64,000 nucleotides of DNA, from the NCBI RefSeq assembly GCF_032229285.1, contig NZ_CP135084.1:310001-374000 (forward strand), in the 5' to 3' direction. A program made the position numbers and the translations under genes. The notes under the pieces are model-generated. The model was given only the letters and a program-made list of their open reading frames with translations. It did not search any database and was not told where the DNA came from. Position 1 is the stretch's first letter; the number at the start of each line of letters is the position of its first letter. This DNA comes from Rheinheimera sp. MMS21-TC3. Its GTDB lineage: Bacteria > Pseudomonadota > Gammaproteobacteria > Enterobacterales > Alteromonadaceae. This document shows positions 23,305 through 33,111 of the stretch, in pieces.

Positions 23305-25389
23305 TTACGGTTTTCTTTGTATGTTTTTATCTAAAGCTAACAATTGCTGCCAGGCATCTAATATCGCATTTTTACCTGCAAGTTTATAATCAGTACTTAT
23401 CTGCTGCCAACTATGCTGTTGCCAAAGCTTTGCCACTAAAGTTGCAGCTATAGTCTTAGGTATAGTTTTAAAGTTATGATTAAACCATACTAGCAGTAAG
23501 TGACTGATAAGCTCATAGGGTCTTTGTTGTTGACTAAATAGCCAGAGTTGCTCTAGTTCTCTGGCTGTTAAGAGCGGAGTTGGCGTTGTTGCTGACAGTG
23601 CTATGATTAGTTTTGGCTCAAGCTTAGGGTAATGTTCTGCAACTAAACTAGGTAATAGCTGCTGAAAATTAGCTGCTAATTCTTTGCTCTTATCGCCCTC
23701 TTTTTTGCAGACTTTTAGCATTAATAAAGAATATTCACCGCTGGCCTTATCTGCACGCTGGCCTAGTCTAATAGGAAGGTAATCTGCTTGTTGCCAAAAT
23801 TTTAATAGGCTTAAACTTACACCATAACTAGTGCCTAAATAGGCAAAATTATTGTCTTTGGCATAGGCGTCAATATGGCCTAATAAATAACTACCTAACT
23901 GTTGCCGTTGTAATTCAGGTTGCACAGCTATACGCATTACTCTAAGTAAGCTTAAACTTGCCATCTCGGGTTGAGCACAATGAAATGCTAAGTTTTGTGC
24001 GAGTAAATGGCCTTGCAACCGGCGTTGGCCAAAGTAGATTTGCTTTGCTAACTGTGGCTCTATCTTACCCTCAGCACTAAGTAAGGCGCAGGCAAGGACA
24101 GTATTTTCAGCTTCTAGCGTTATAACGCTTAGATATGGGTTATCTAGCAGCGAGGCTAAATCCTTAACCTGGGTTTGATAATGGGCCAAGCTAAGTAAAC
24201 TAAATACTTGTTGTAGCTTTTCTGGTTGCTTTAGCCAATCTGCAGCAGTATAGCAATGAATATTAGTACAGCGGTTTGTTAGATTACTAAGCAGTGGGCT
24301 TGTTGATTGTAATAAAAAACTGGCGAAAACTAATTGCTCAAGCGGATCATTTTGCTGATAACGAATAGGTGTTTTCAAGTGTAACTTATACCAACCTGGG
24401 CAATGCAGGTTTAAGTGCTGCTGAAAGCGGACGGTAAAGCCACGGCCAGTACCTTCATAGCCATGCTCTGTGGTTGCAAAAACAATTCTGCTATAGCGGG
24501 TGAGTAGCTGCTGCAGTATTGGCGTTGGTATTGCTGCCGCCTCATCAATAAATAGTAAAGCCGCAGTAGGGGCTTGCTGAATTAACTCGTCAATAGCAAT
24601 AAATAAAAAACTGTTATGTAAGTGAGCAGGTGCAAGATTTTTAAAATGTTGTAGTGCAATGGCTGCAGCTTGAGGTGACGGCGCAGTTATAATAAATGGT
24701 TGTGTTGTTTGACTAACTAATTGCGCAGCGGCTATGCCTAAAGCTGCCGATTTACCTCTGCCGCGATCAGCTGTCAACACTAAAGGCCGACGCCGATGGC
24801 CCGTTAGGACACGCTGGATAGCTTGCACTGCTTGTTGCTGATCACAAGTAGCATAAGGTGACGGTGCTTGCTTAATAATCGTTTTAGTTGGCCATGTCAG
24901 TGATTGCAGTAATTGTTGGTTATGGCCAATAATGACGTTACTTTGCTGTAATTGTTGCAGCCAAAAAGCGATAAAATGTCCTTGATGCTGGCTTGCATCT
25001 AAGGGGTAGGGTAATAAGCTTTGATGGGCTGTATTAGACTGCTGTGACCATTGGCTAAACTCGGGACAGAGTAGTAACCATAAACCACCGGCTTTAACAC
25101 AACCCGAGCTTGCGGCTACAGCATCAGCAGAAAAACCATTAAAGGCATTTATAACAAGCACATCGCATTCAGTACCAAGTAGCTGATAATTACGGCCAGC
25201 ATTAACAATAGTTGCTTGCGGTGGTGCATCATCACCTAGCCAATAGGTTGTAAGCTCACTGTTGTTGTTTAGCCATTGTTTGGTTAATGGCAATAATTGC
25301 TCTGCACTACCTTGCCAAACTATTGGCAGCCTGATTTGTAAGCTAGCAGCTTGTGCCAACCAGGTTGCCAGTTGAGGTAGGGTTACCAT
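23305..25389 (-). CDS. tmcA: tRNA(Met) cytidine acetyltransferase TmcA
   Basis: 694 residues. TmcA makes N4-acetylcytidine at the wobble position of elongator tRNA-Met using acetyl-CoA and ATP or GTP. The RNA-helicase-like module shows the Walker A motif LTADRGRGKSAALG (near residue 205) and the Walker B ALLFIDEAAAIP. The GNAT acetyltransferase region follows with LLRVMRIAVQPELQRQQLGSYLL near residue 495, then a C-terminal tRNA-binding tail. I choose the ATG at 25389, whose first bases overlap the uvrD stop (TAATG), because the N-terminus MVTLPQLATWLA fits the family; an upstream in-frame start would reach into uvrD. Coupling to uvrD is likely. Confidence 0.93.
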   Translation of the reverse strand: MVTLPQLATWLAQAASLQIRLPIVWQGSAEQLLPLTKQWLNNNSELTTYWLGDDAPPQATIVNAGRNYQLLGTECDVLVINAFNGFSADAVAASSGCVKAGGLWLLLCPEFSQWSQQSNTAHQSLLPYPLDASQHQGHFIAFWLQQLQQSNVIIGHNQQLLQSLTWPTKTIIKQAPSPYATCDQQQAVQAIQRVLTGHRRRPLVLTADRGRGKSAALGIAAAQLVSQTTQPFIITAPSPQAAAIALQHFKNLAPAHLHNSFLFIAIDELIQQAPTAALLFIDEAAAIPTPILQQLLTRYSRIVFATTEHGYEGTGRGFTVRFQQHLNLHCPGWYKLHLKTPIRYQQNDPLEQLVFASFLLQSTSPLLSNLTNRCTNIHCYTAADWLKQPEKLQQVFSLLSLAHYQTQVKDLASLLDNPYLSVITLEAENTVLACALLSAEGKIEPQLAKQIYFGQRRLQGHLLAQNLAFHCAQPEMASLSLLRVMRIAVQPELQRQQLGSYLLGHIDAYAKDNNFAYLGTSYGVSLSLLKFWQQADYLPIRLGQRADKASGEYSLLMLKVCKKEGDKSKELAANFQQLLPSLVAEHYPKLEPKLIIALSATTPTPLLTARELEQLWLFSQQQRPYELISHLLLVWFNHNFKTIPKTIAATLVAKLWQQHSWQQISTDYKLAGKNAILDAWQQLLALDKNIQRKP

Positions 25390-27560
25390 TAGCCGACTGC
25401 TTGTAAGCGGGCATAAGCGGTAACTAACCATTTACTGCCAACTTGGTCAAAGTTTACTTGGATCCTTGATTGCGCACCTGTACCTTCATAATTTAACACA
25501 GTACCTTCACCAAACTTAGCATGCTGAACCCGCTGACCTAAATTAAAACCTGTATTTTCAAATGCAACATGACTGGCTTGGTTGCTGAAGCGGCTAAACT
25601 GTGTTGGCTTACTAACCTGTGTATTTAGCCTAATTTCTTCGACATATTCAGCTGGGATTTCGCGTAAAAAGCGCGATGGTCTATTATTCTGCTCTTGGCC
25701 ATATAAGCGGCGACTTTCTGCATGGCATAAATATAGCTTTTGCATCGCTCGGGTCATACCAACGTAGCATAAGCGGCGCTCTTCTTCTAACCGAGTAGGA
25801 TCTTCAGAGCTTTGCATGCTGGGGAACATGCCTTCTTCTAAACCACAAATAAAAACTTGCGGAAACTCTAAGCCTTTGGCGCTATGCAAAGTCATTAGTT
25901 GTACTGCATCAGAATGCTCTTCAGCTTGATACTCACCCGCCTCTAAAGCTGCTTGTGACAAAAACGCCGCTAAGGGTGTCATCTCAACATCATTAGCAGT
26001 ATCAAAGTTTTGGCAGGCTGTTATTAATTCATTTAAGTTTTCAATTCTAGTTTCTGCCTTTTCACCTTTCTCTGCTTGATACATGGCATATAAACCAGAT
26101 TTTTTAATCGCATGCTCAGCTTGTTCGTGTAACGGTAGCTCGGCTGTTTGCTCAGCTAAAAGATCAATTAACTGCATAAAGTTGCTAATGGCATTAGCAG
26201 CACGGCCAGATAATTGTTGTTCGCTCAATAATTGCTGCAGACTTTGCCATAAGGTTATTTGTTGGCTGCGGGCATGAATGCGCACTTTATTTAACGTTGT
26301 TTCGCCTATACCACGGGCTGGGGTGTTAACTACGCGCTCTAATGCTGCATCATCTAAGCGGTTATTCATTAAGCGTAAATAGGCTAGGGCATCTTTTATC
26401 TCTTGTCGCTCATAGAAGCGTAAACCGCCGTAAATACGATAATGTAAACCTTCTTGAATTAAGGCTTCTTCTAGTACGCGAGATTGAGCATTATTGCGAT
26501 ATAAAATGGCGCTATCAGTTAAGCTGCCGCCTTTTTTCATCCAGTCGCGCACTCTGCCAACAATAAAGCGAGCCTCATCTAGTTCATTAAAGGCGGTATA
26601 TAAAGAAATGGCCTCGCCTTCAGCGCCATCGGTCCATAAGTCTTTGCCTAAACGGCCACTATTGTAGGCAATTACCGCATTAGCCGCTTTTAAAATAGTG
26701 GCTGTTGAACGGTAGTTTTGCTCTAACCTTATAGTTGCAACATCAGGGAAGTCTTTTAAGAAGGTTTGAATATTCTCGACTTGGGCGCCTCGCCAGCCAT
26801 AAATAGATTGGTCATCATCGCCAACAATCATCACTTTAGCGCTAGTGCCGGCTAACAGCTTTAGCCACTGATATTGAATAGCGTTAGTATCTTGAAATTC
26901 GTCGACCAGTATATGCCGAAAGCGTTGTTGATAATGTTGCCGAACATCGGCATTATTTTTCAGTAACTCAAAACTGCGTAATAAAATTTCAGCAAAATCG
27001 ACCAGACCAGAGCGATCGCACATTTCTTGATAAGCAGTGTAAATTTTAAGCATTTGTTGCAAGCTAAAATCACCTGAAGCATCAATCATGTTTGGCCGCT
27101 GGCCTTCATCTTTACGACCGTTAATAAACCACTGTACTTGCTTAGCAGGCCAGTGCTTTTCATCTAGATTTAAAGCTTTAAGAATGCGCCTTACCAAGCG
27201 GTATTGATCGTCAGTATCAATAATTTGAAAACTTTGCGGCAAGCTAGCTTCTTGATAATGGGCCCGCAGCATGCGATGGGATAAACCATGAAAGGTGCCC
27301 ATCCAAAGGTTATTTAAACTAACGCCTATGGTTTGTTCAATACGGCCGCGCATTTCTTTAGAGGCTTTGTTAGTAAAAGTCACCGCCAGTAAACTAAAAG
27401 GCGCCACGCGCTCAACTTGCATTAACCACGCTAACCGGTGGACTAAGACCCGAGTTTTACCACTGCCGGCCCCTGCTAGCACTAGCATATGTTGCGGCGA
27501 TGCAGCTACTGCATCCCGTTGTTTATCGTTTAACCCGTCTAACAGGTAAGATACATCCAT
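25389..27560 (-). CDS. uvrD: DNA helicase II UvrD
   Basis: 723 residues, the E. coli UvrD length (720). It is a superfamily 1A 3'-5' helicase for nucleotide-excision and mismatch repair. Motifs in order: Walker A LAGAGSGKTRVLVHR, motif Ia AVTFTNKASKEM, motif II VDEFQDTN, motif III VGDDDQSIYGWRGA, motif IV LEQNYRSTATIL, motif V LMTLHSAKGLEFP and motif VI EEERRLCYVGMTRA. The C-terminal tail with a Tudor-like fold (GQRVQHAKFGEGTVL) is typical of UvrD and PcrA. In E. coli uvrD follows yigB; here two extra genes on the other strand separate them. Confidence 0.97.
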   Translation of the reverse strand: MDVSYLLDGLNDKQRDAVAASPQHMLVLAGAGSGKTRVLVHRLAWLMQVERVAPFSLLAVTFTNKASKEMRGRIEQTIGVSLNNLWMGTFHGLSHRMLRAHYQEASLPQSFQIIDTDDQYRLVRRILKALNLDEKHWPAKQVQWFINGRKDEGQRPNMIDASGDFSLQQMLKIYTAYQEMCDRSGLVDFAEILLRSFELLKNNADVRQHYQQRFRHILVDEFQDTNAIQYQWLKLLAGTSAKVMIVGDDDQSIYGWRGAQVENIQTFLKDFPDVATIRLEQNYRSTATILKAANAVIAYNSGRLGKDLWTDGAEGEAISLYTAFNELDEARFIVGRVRDWMKKGGSLTDSAILYRNNAQSRVLEEALIQEGLHYRIYGGLRFYERQEIKDALAYLRLMNNRLDDAALERVVNTPARGIGETTLNKVRIHARSQQITLWQSLQQLLSEQQLSGRAANAISNFMQLIDLLAEQTAELPLHEQAEHAIKKSGLYAMYQAEKGEKAETRIENLNELITACQNFDTANDVEMTPLAAFLSQAALEAGEYQAEEHSDAVQLMTLHSAKGLEFPQVFICGLEEGMFPSMQSSEDPTRLEEERRLCYVGMTRAMQKLYLCHAESRRLYGQEQNNRPSRFLREIPAEYVEEIRLNTQVSKPTQFSRFSNQASHVAFENTGFNLGQRVQHAKFGEGTVLNYEGTGAQSRIQVNFDQVGSKWLVTAYARLQAVG

Positions 27561-27707
27561 TGGTATTTCTCGCTAAGCATAATGCCAGCTATTATAACAG
27601 CCAAAACCAGTGCGCCAAGCTAACAGCACTTATTAGTGGATAAATAACCAGTTAAAGTTAATTCTTAGTAACGAGGTGTGATTAAAGTGATTTTTTCTGT
27701 TAGGTTG

Positions 27708-27716
27708 TGATAAAAT
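27708..27716 (+). promoter_or_regulatory. Candidate extended -10 promoter for the 27749 gene pair
   Basis: TGATAAAAT (27708-27716) forms an extended -10 (TG-N-TAAAAT form) 33 bp before the ATG. No convincing -35 precedes it, which such promoters tolerate. Confidence 0.4.
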
Positions 27717-27748
27717 GGTTAATTATTTTATCTGCGGAGATATAAAGA

Positions 27749-28219
27749 ATGGATGTGGTTAAAGAGTGCAAAGAATTATGCAAAGATAAAGAATTTTTAA
27801 GAGTTCTAGATTTAGCGCGAGGGCAAGTAGGAGATGAGGTACGTTCTGCGAATAGTGGTGCTGGTTATGATCCTATGAGAGTAAGAAGATCTTTAGGCGT
27901 AATAATCCGTAAAAATAGCAAAGGAATATACAGTTTTAGCAGAGTAAGTTCAAATGTACCACAAGGCCGTGAGTGTGTTGGCAATAATGGTTTAACCTGC
28001 AATTTTATCGATATAATTGATGATAAATTTACCGTTGCTATTCTTGTTGGTGTTTCTCCTGGTACACGTTTAGAGAGCTTTAGTTCAGCCCATTTCCAGA
28101 ATATATATAAAAGACTTGCAATTAAAACTGAAAAAGTAATTTTTGTTATGGGAACCGGTACTAATGCAATCGGAGCATTGTATGTGAGTGATGATGAAAC
28201 AATGGTTAGAATAAGGTGA
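27749..28219 (+). CDS. Hypothetical cytosolic-type protein (possible effector-like)
   Basis: 156 residues, not recognised. It has no signal peptide or membrane segment. Residues about 25-50 are basic (PMRVRRSLGVIIRKNSKGIY), then come SFSRVSSNVPQGRECVG and a beta-rich C-terminal half (FTVAILVGVSPGTRLESFSS, KVIFVMGTGTNAIGALYVS). The general pattern, G-x-I-x...G-x-Y-x-FSR followed by SPG...FSS and GALYV, faintly recalls JAB/DUF4329-like domains of polymorphic toxins, but the metal-binding His residues are not seen, so this is only a suggestion. A GGAG lies 8 bases before the ATG. The next gene starts 4 bp after its stop. The pair is A/T-rich and breaks the usual uvrD-yigB linkage. Confidence 0.72.
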   Translation: MDVVKECKELCKDKEFLRVLDLARGQVGDEVRSANSGAGYDPMRVRRSLGVIIRKNSKGIYSFSRVSSNVPQGRECVGNNGLTCNFIDIIDDKFTVAILVGVSPGTRLESFSSAHFQNIYKRLAIKTEKVIFVMGTGTNAIGALYVSDDETMVRIR

Positions 28220-28223
28220 AAAT

Positions 28224-28667
28224 ATGGAATATCTACAAAAAATAACTTTTGTTTTAATGTTATTTAATGGTTTTGCTTGTGCAAGTAATGACTTAAAAAC
28301 ATATCAGTTACAAACTTCAGTGATCCATCTAATATCTGCACCTGAACATCATTATAATAAAAATATTGTAGTCGACGGAATTTTTATTGGTTTTAATCAG
28401 AATAATCTATTTTTCGATGCAAAGCATGCAGAGTATATGCTTAATGCTATGAGCATAAATATTCTGGATGACTCTGATGACGAGAGCCTAACTAATTCCT
28501 CCTGTAGTGGTGAATGGGTAGAAGTTTGGGGAACATTTATAAAAACTATTGATCCTGAGATAAGTTATTTTAAAGGGCGGATAGTAGTTGATAAGATGAT
28601 ATTGCATAAAAATGGTAAAACATGCTGGAAACGAATTAAGCCTTCCTTTTTAGATAAAGCTAAGTAA
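28224..28667 (+). CDS. Hypothetical exported protein, partner of the 27749 gene
   Basis: 147 residues, not recognised. It opens with a signal peptide (YLQKITFVLMLFNGFACASN, probable cleavage after ACA), so it is periplasmic or surface-exposed. The mature part looks beta-rich: NIVVDGIFIGFNQNNLFF, GEWVEVWGTFIKT and FKGRIVVDKMILHKN, a pattern compatible with an OB-like barrel, with two Cys that might form a disulphide. Translation probably starts by reinitiation, 4 bp after the preceding stop. A leaderless protein followed by an exported one is a layout seen in effector-immunity pairs, but no motif proves that here. Confidence 0.68.
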   Translation: MEYLQKITFVLMLFNGFACASNDLKTYQLQTSVIHLISAPEHHYNKNIVVDGIFIGFNQNNLFFDAKHAEYMLNAMSINILDDSDDESLTNSSCSGEWVEVWGTFIKTIDPEISYFKGRIVVDKMILHKNGKTCWKRIKPSFLDKAK

Positions 28668-28705
28668 GTTAAAATTTATAATCGATAACTTCATTGTTTT
28701 CTGTA

Positions 28706-28743
28706 GCTAAAAGGATTAATTATTTGCAATTAATCCTTTTAGC
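28706..28743. terminator. Bidirectional hairpin at the end of yigB
   Basis: A perfect 16 bp inverted repeat, GCTAAAAGGATTAATT (28706-28721) and AATTAATCCTTTTAGC (28728-28743), with a 6 nt loop. It includes the last codons and stop of yigB and lies between convergent genes. The stem ends in A/T runs rather than a free T tract. Confidence 0.65.
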
Positions 28744-29423
28744 ATGTGCACATCAGTCAGTCTAATATGCGGCAATATCGATATGCTACTGTTATGGTGA
28801 TCAAGCCAAGCGGTTTGGCAACCAGCATTTAAAGCGCCGATGACGTCGGCACGATGGCTGTCGCCGATATGTAATATTTGTGCCGGTGCTAGCTTGAGTT
28901 GTTTAGCGGCGTTTAAGAATAGATCAGAATAAGGTTTCATTCGCCCGTCAGGTCCTGCTTGCAAACTAAACTCAAACCAGTGGCCTATGTCCATCTTGTC
29001 AATGCAAGCATTACCATTAGTAATAGCAATAAGTTTATAATACTTCGCTAGCTCAGCCAGTAGTTGCTTAATTTTAATATCGACGCTGATATTAGTCCGT
29101 TGTTGTAAAAAAGCGCTATAGGCAATATCAGCAATGTTTTTGGCATCAGTTTGATTAAACTTAAGTCTTAATAAACCGGCTTCAAGACTAAGTAACCGCC
29201 AACGACCAAGATCATGACGAATTTCTGGGTTTGCTATGGCTAATAGCTGACGTTGTTGTAACCAAAAAGCATTATCAGTTTTTATTTTGCTTGGTAATTG
29301 TTGGCCGAGAGCTTGTAACATTGCATGTTCAGCCGCTGCTATAACGGGTTTATTGTTATACAGCGTATCGTCTAAATCAAAAGACAACGTTTGAATAGGC
29401 TGTAATTGTTTATAAATTTGCAT
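28716..29423 (-). CDS. yigB: HAD-family phosphatase YigB-like
   Basis: 235 residues with the HAD fold: motif I LSFDLDDTLYNN at residues 13-24 with the nucleophilic Asp, motif II IAITNGN, and motif IV HIGDSHRADVIGALNAG with the Mg-binding Asp. In E. coli YigB dephosphorylates the flavin precursor 5-amino-6-ribitylamino-uracil phosphate and FMN; the substrate here is inferred from synteny. Its ATG overlaps the xerC stop by 1 bp (TAATG), so the two are coupled. Confidence 0.92.
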   Translation of the reverse strand: MQIYKQLQPIQTLSFDLDDTLYNNKPVIAAAEHAMLQALGQQLPSKIKTDNAFWLQQRQLLAIANPEIRHDLGRWRLLSLEAGLLRLKFNQTDAKNIADIAYSAFLQQRTNISVDIKIKQLLAELAKYYKLIAITNGNACIDKMDIGHWFEFSLQAGPDGRMKPYSDLFLNAAKQLKLAPAQILHIGDSHRADVIGALNAGCQTAWLDHHNSSISILPHIRLTDVHMLKGLIANN

Positions 29424-30376
29424 TACGATTTCTTCTTCGCTCTAGGATGGGCACTATCATACACTTTAGCTAAATGCGTAAAGTCGAGATGGGTATACAC
29501 CTGAGTGGTGCTTAAGTTAGCGTGGCCAAGCAACTCTTGCACTGCACGCAAATCTTGACTGGACTCTAACATATGGCTAGCGAATGAATGGCGCAGCATA
29601 TGGGGGTGCAAATGTTGACTTAAGCCTTGCTGCTTGGCCCATAGCTGCACTCGTTGCCTAACATGCCTAGCACTAATGCGCTTATGTTGTTTACTAACAA
29701 ACAAGGCTAGCTTGTCAGCTTCGGCTAATTGCTGGCTAAAAGCGGGGCGCATGCTTAGCCAATGTTGAATGGCATTTAACGCTAGGCTGCCAACCGGCAC
29801 TAAGCGTTGTTTATTGCCTTTACCGATAACGCGTAATAACTTTTGCTGCCAATCAATATCGTTAATATTTAAATTAACCAATTCTTCTAAGCGCAAACCA
29901 GATGAATAAAATAGCTCTAAAATAGCTTTATCACGACTAGCTAAAATATCATCACTACTATCAAAGTTTAGTAGATGATTAACTTGGTCTATGGCCAAAT
30001 TTTTGGGTAAGTCGCGTGCGGCTTTAGGCAGAGTTAAATATAGTGCTGGGTTATCTTGGCGTAGCTTTTGAGCTTGTAAAAACGAAAAAAAACTGCGTAA
30101 AGCGGCAACTTTTAAGGCGATAGTGCGCGGCTTAATACCCGCTAATCGCAAAGTGTTAATGTGCTGCTTAAGCTGAGCTTGCTCTAGCGTAAACCAATTT
30201 AGCTGCTGCCATTCTGGGTTGTTATATACGCTTAAGCCGACTTGCTGCAATTGACGCTGATAGCTAGCTAGGGTGTTTTTGCTATAACCGCGTTCGTATT
30301 GCAAATAGTATAAAAAGTTGTCGATTGGTTGTTGCCAATCGACACTAAGAACGGACTCTTGCTTAGGTTGCGTCAT
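29423..30376 (-). CDS. xerC: Tyrosine recombinase XerC
   Basis: A 317-residue site-specific recombinase that works with XerD at dif to resolve chromosome dimers. The N-terminal SAM-like core-binding domain covers about residues 15-100, with ERGYSKNTLASYQRQL. The catalytic domain shows the pentad: Arg in SSGLRLEELVNL, Lys in VIGKGNKQRLVPV, His and Arg in HPHMLRHSFASHML, His in LLGHANLSTTQVYTHL, and the nucleophilic Tyr in that same segment. The position between DUF484 and yigB identifies it as XerC rather than XerD. Confidence 0.96.
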   Translation of the reverse strand: MTQPKQESVLSVDWQQPIDNFLYYLQYERGYSKNTLASYQRQLQQVGLSVYNNPEWQQLNWFTLEQAQLKQHINTLRLAGIKPRTIALKVAALRSFFSFLQAQKLRQDNPALYLTLPKAARDLPKNLAIDQVNHLLNFDSSDDILASRDKAILELFYSSGLRLEELVNLNINDIDWQQKLLRVIGKGNKQRLVPVGSLALNAIQHWLSMRPAFSQQLAEADKLALFVSKQHKRISARHVRQRVQLWAKQQGLSQHLHPHMLRHSFASHMLESSQDLRAVQELLGHANLSTTQVYTHLDFTHLAKVYDSAHPRAKKKS

Positions 30377-31013
30377 AACCTGGTAGTAACTCAGTTAAAA
30401 TATGACTTAAATGCTGTAAAAACAGCTGGTCCATATTGGGCTGAAAATGATCATCATGCTCGCTACCAAAAGCCAGTAAGGCTAAAGGCTTTTTATCCTG
30501 TTTAATTAATACTAACGCTACTGAGTGAATATTGTTTGGGAATAGCATTTGCTGCTCTTCTTTATTTAACCGGCCTAAATATACCCCCTTGTTATCTAAT
30601 CGGCGCGATAATAACATTTGAAAAACATCAATATCGTTATCGGTAAAACGGATAAGCTTAAAAGTATGGACTAGTGGCATAGTATCAATAAACTGCTGCA
30701 AGCCGGCTTGAGCTTGTTGCATGCTAGTTGCTTGATACAGCTGAGCTTGTAGCTGATTAAAGGCAGTAAAGAGCAATTCATTTTGGCGCGCAATAGACAT
30801 TAATCGGGTTATATCATCTTCTAAAGCTTGAATTTTTTCGCGTTGCATCTCTAATTGCCGTTCAACTAAAGACACGCTACCCCGTTGTTTATGCGATAAA
30901 CGTAATGACGCTAACAGTTGCGGACGTTGCTGAAAAAACTCTGGGTGGTCTTGCAAATAATCGCTAACTACTTCAGCGGCAATTATATCTTGGTTGATTA
31001 AACTTTCGGTCAT
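30363..31013 (-). CDS. DUF484 family protein (YigA-like)
   Basis: 216 residues of the DUF484 family, GAF-like, whose function is unknown. Typical features are the N-terminal [26 protein letters not shown] and the following coiled coil [21 protein letters not shown], then a GAF-like domain with [25 protein letters not shown]. It overlaps dapF (4 bp) and xerC (14 bp), the same dapF-DUF484-xerC order as in other gammaproteobacteria. Confidence 0.92.
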   Translation of the reverse strand: MTESLINQDIIAAEVVSDYLQDHPEFFQQRPQLLASLRLSHKQRGSVSLVERQLEMQREKIQALEDDITRLMSIARQNELLFTAFNQLQAQLYQATSMQQAQAGLQQFIDTMPLVHTFKLIRFTDNDIDVFQMLLSRRLDNKGVYLGRLNKEEQQMLFPNNIHSVALVLIKQDKKPLALLAFGSEHDDHFQPNMDQLFLQHLSHILTELLPGYDAT

Positions 31014-31840
31014 AAAGCTATTTGTCCATCAAAAACATGCTCTGCTGGGCCGGTCATCTTAACGGGGTGGCCCGGGCCGTTCCAGCGAATGTGTACAGTA
31101 CCACCAGCTAAGTCTACTTGTACTTGGTGTTGCAGTTTATTTTGTAACAGGCCTATAACTACAGCAGCACAAGCGTTAGCGCCGTAGGCTAAGGTTTCAC
31201 CAAGGTCTCGTTGCCATACCCGCAATTTTATATGACTAGGGGTTACAACTTGCATAAAGCCAATATTAGCTCGCTCTGGAAAACGTTCATGGCGTTCAAA
31301 AATAGGGCCTTGTACATCAACAGCGGCTGTGGTTATTTCGTCAACAATGAGTATGGCATGGGGTTCACCCATAGCAACTACGCCACAAAGTAAGGTGTGC
31401 TCTTCAGCGCGTAAAATGTAGGTTAGTTCTTGTTTTTGAGCTTTAAACGGAATTTTAGCAGGCTCTAACTGCGGTGTACCCATATTCACTGTGACTTGGC
31501 CATCGGCTTCGATGTAAAGCTTCATTTTACTTGATTGGGTACTGACACCTATAGTGTGTTTATTCGTTAAACCACGGGCACGTACAAACTTGGCAAAACA
31601 TCTGGCACCATTAGCGCATTGCTCTGTTTCAGTGCCGTCAGCATTAAAAATACGGTAATGAAAATCGAGCTCAGGATCATAAGGAGGCTCGGCCATCAGC
31701 AACTTATCAAAACCAATACCAGTATGGCGATTAGCTAAGGCTTTGATTTGCTCTTTAGTTAGAAACACATTTTGGCTTACAGCATCGACCATCATAAAGT
31801 CATTACCTAAGCTATGCATTTTAGTAAAATGTAATAACAT
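31010..31840 (-). CDS. dapF: Diaminopimelate epimerase DapF
   Basis: 276 residues, the usual length. It interconverts LL- and meso-diaminopimelate for lysine and peptidoglycan synthesis. The N-terminus [17 protein letters not shown] is characteristic. The two catalytic cysteines appear in [19 protein letters not shown] and in [15 protein letters not shown]. It sits between lysA and DUF484, so the last two steps of lysine synthesis are adjacent. Confidence 0.97.
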   Translation of the reverse strand: MLLHFTKMHSLGNDFMMVDAVSQNVFLTKEQIKALANRHTGIGFDKLLMAEPPYDPELDFHYRIFNADGTETEQCANGARCFAKFVRARGLTNKHTIGVSTQSSKMKLYIEADGQVTVNMGTPQLEPAKIPFKAQKQELTYILRAEEHTLLCGVVAMGEPHAILIVDEITTAAVDVQGPIFERHERFPERANIGFMQVVTPSHIKLRVWQRDLGETLAYGANACAAVVIGLLQNKLQHQVQVDLAGGTVHIRWNGPGHPVKMTGPAEHVFDGQIAL

Positions 31841-31854
31841 TAGCGCCTTATAAA

Positions 31855-33111
31855 TTAACTAGTTAATACTTGTTCGCCACGCCACAAGTCTTGCCATTGC
31901 TCACGAGCACGGATCAAGTGTAATGCAGTGCCATCAACTAAAACTTCAGCCGCTCTGGGGCGACTATTATAGTTAGAACTCATGGTAAAACCGTAAGCGC
32001 CGGCAGAGCGTACTGCCAGTAAGTCACCTTGCTTAATCGCTAAGGGGCGATCTTTACCTAAAAAGTCACCCGTTTCACAAACTGGGCCAACTACATCATA
32101 AACAGTTCTAGGCAACGAGTTATTTAACACTATAGGCACAATATCTTGCCAAGCACTGTATAACGCAGGGCGAATTAAGTCATTCATAGCCGCATCAACA
32201 ATAGCAAAGTTCTTCTCGTTACCCGGTTTTAAATACTCAACCTTAGTTAATAACACACCAGCATTAGCCATAATGGCGCGGCCAGGCTCCATAATAAGTT
32301 CTAGCTGAGGGTAGTTAGCTAAACGCTTTACCACTTGGCTAATATATTCCGCTGGCGATGGTGGCGTTTCATCGTCATAAATCACCCCTAAACCGCCGCC
32401 TATATCAAGGTGCTGCAACGCTATGCCATTAGTCGCTAGGCTATCTACAAGAGTTAATAGCTTGTCTAAGGCATCAAGAAAGGGTTGAACTTCAGTTAGT
32501 TGCGAACCAATATGGCAATCAACACCAACAACATTAATATGACTATAACTAGCTGCGGTTTGATAAATTTGTTCAGCTTGCAAAATATCAATACCAAATT
32601 TATTGGCCTTTAACCCTGTAGAAATATAAGGGTGAGTTTTAGCATCAATATCCGGGTTAACCCGAATAGAAACCGGGGCTATTATATTGGCAGCGCTAGC
32701 GACTTGCTGTAACTGATCTAATTCAGCACTAGATTCGACATTAAAGCACTTAATACCTAAGTTTAAAGCAAAGCGCATTTCGTCAGCAGTTTTAGCTACC
32801 CCAGAAAAAACTACTTTTGCTGGATCACCACCTGCGGCAATAACTCGGCGTAACTCACCAGCCGATACGATATCAAAGCCACTGCCCAGTTTTGCTAATA
32901 AGTTTAATATAGCTAAGTTGCTATTCGCCTTAACCGCATAGCAGACTAAACTGGCTGGATGCTTAGCTGCAGAGTCAGCGAAAGCATGGTACTGCTGCTC
33001 AATAGCGGCTTTTGAATAGACATAGCAGGGGGTCGAAAACTGCTCAGCTATCTTAGTTAGCGGCTGTTGTTCAGCAAAAAGTATTTGATTTTTATAATTA
33101 AACTGGTCCAC
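31855..33111 (-). CDS. lysA: Diaminopimelate decarboxylase LysA
   Basis: 418 residues with PLP-dependent alanine-racemase-fold III type. It decarboxylates meso-diaminopimelate to lysine. The PLP-binding Lys lies in [14 protein letters not shown]; the pattern [23 protein letters not shown] and [11 protein letters not shown] follows, and the active-site Cys is in [12 protein letters not shown] choose GTG at 33111: AGGAG lies 9 bases upstream of it, whereas the GTG at 33120 would leave no spacing. The start overlaps the lptM stop by 14 bp. The gene is followed by dapF. Confidence 0.95.
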   Translation of the reverse strand: MDQFNYKNQILFAEQQPLTKIAEQFSTPCYVYSKAAIEQQYHAFADSAAKHPASLVCYAVKANSNLAILNLLAKLGSGFDIVSAGELRRVIAAGGDPAKVVFSGVAKTADEMRFALNLGIKCFNVESSAELDQLQQVASAANIIAPVSIRVNPDIDAKTHPYISTGLKANKFGIDILQAEQIYQTAASYSHINVVGVDCHIGSQLTEVQPFLDALDKLLTLVDSLATNGIALQHLDIGGGLGVIYDDETPPSPAEYISQVVKRLANYPQLELIMEPGRAIMANAGVLLTKVEYLKPGNEKNFAIVDAAMNDLIRPALYSAWQDIVPIVLNNSLPRTVYDVVGPVCETGDFLGKDRPLAIKQGDLLAVRSAGAYGFTMSSNYNSRPRAAEVLVDGTALHLIRAREQWQDLWRGEQVLTS

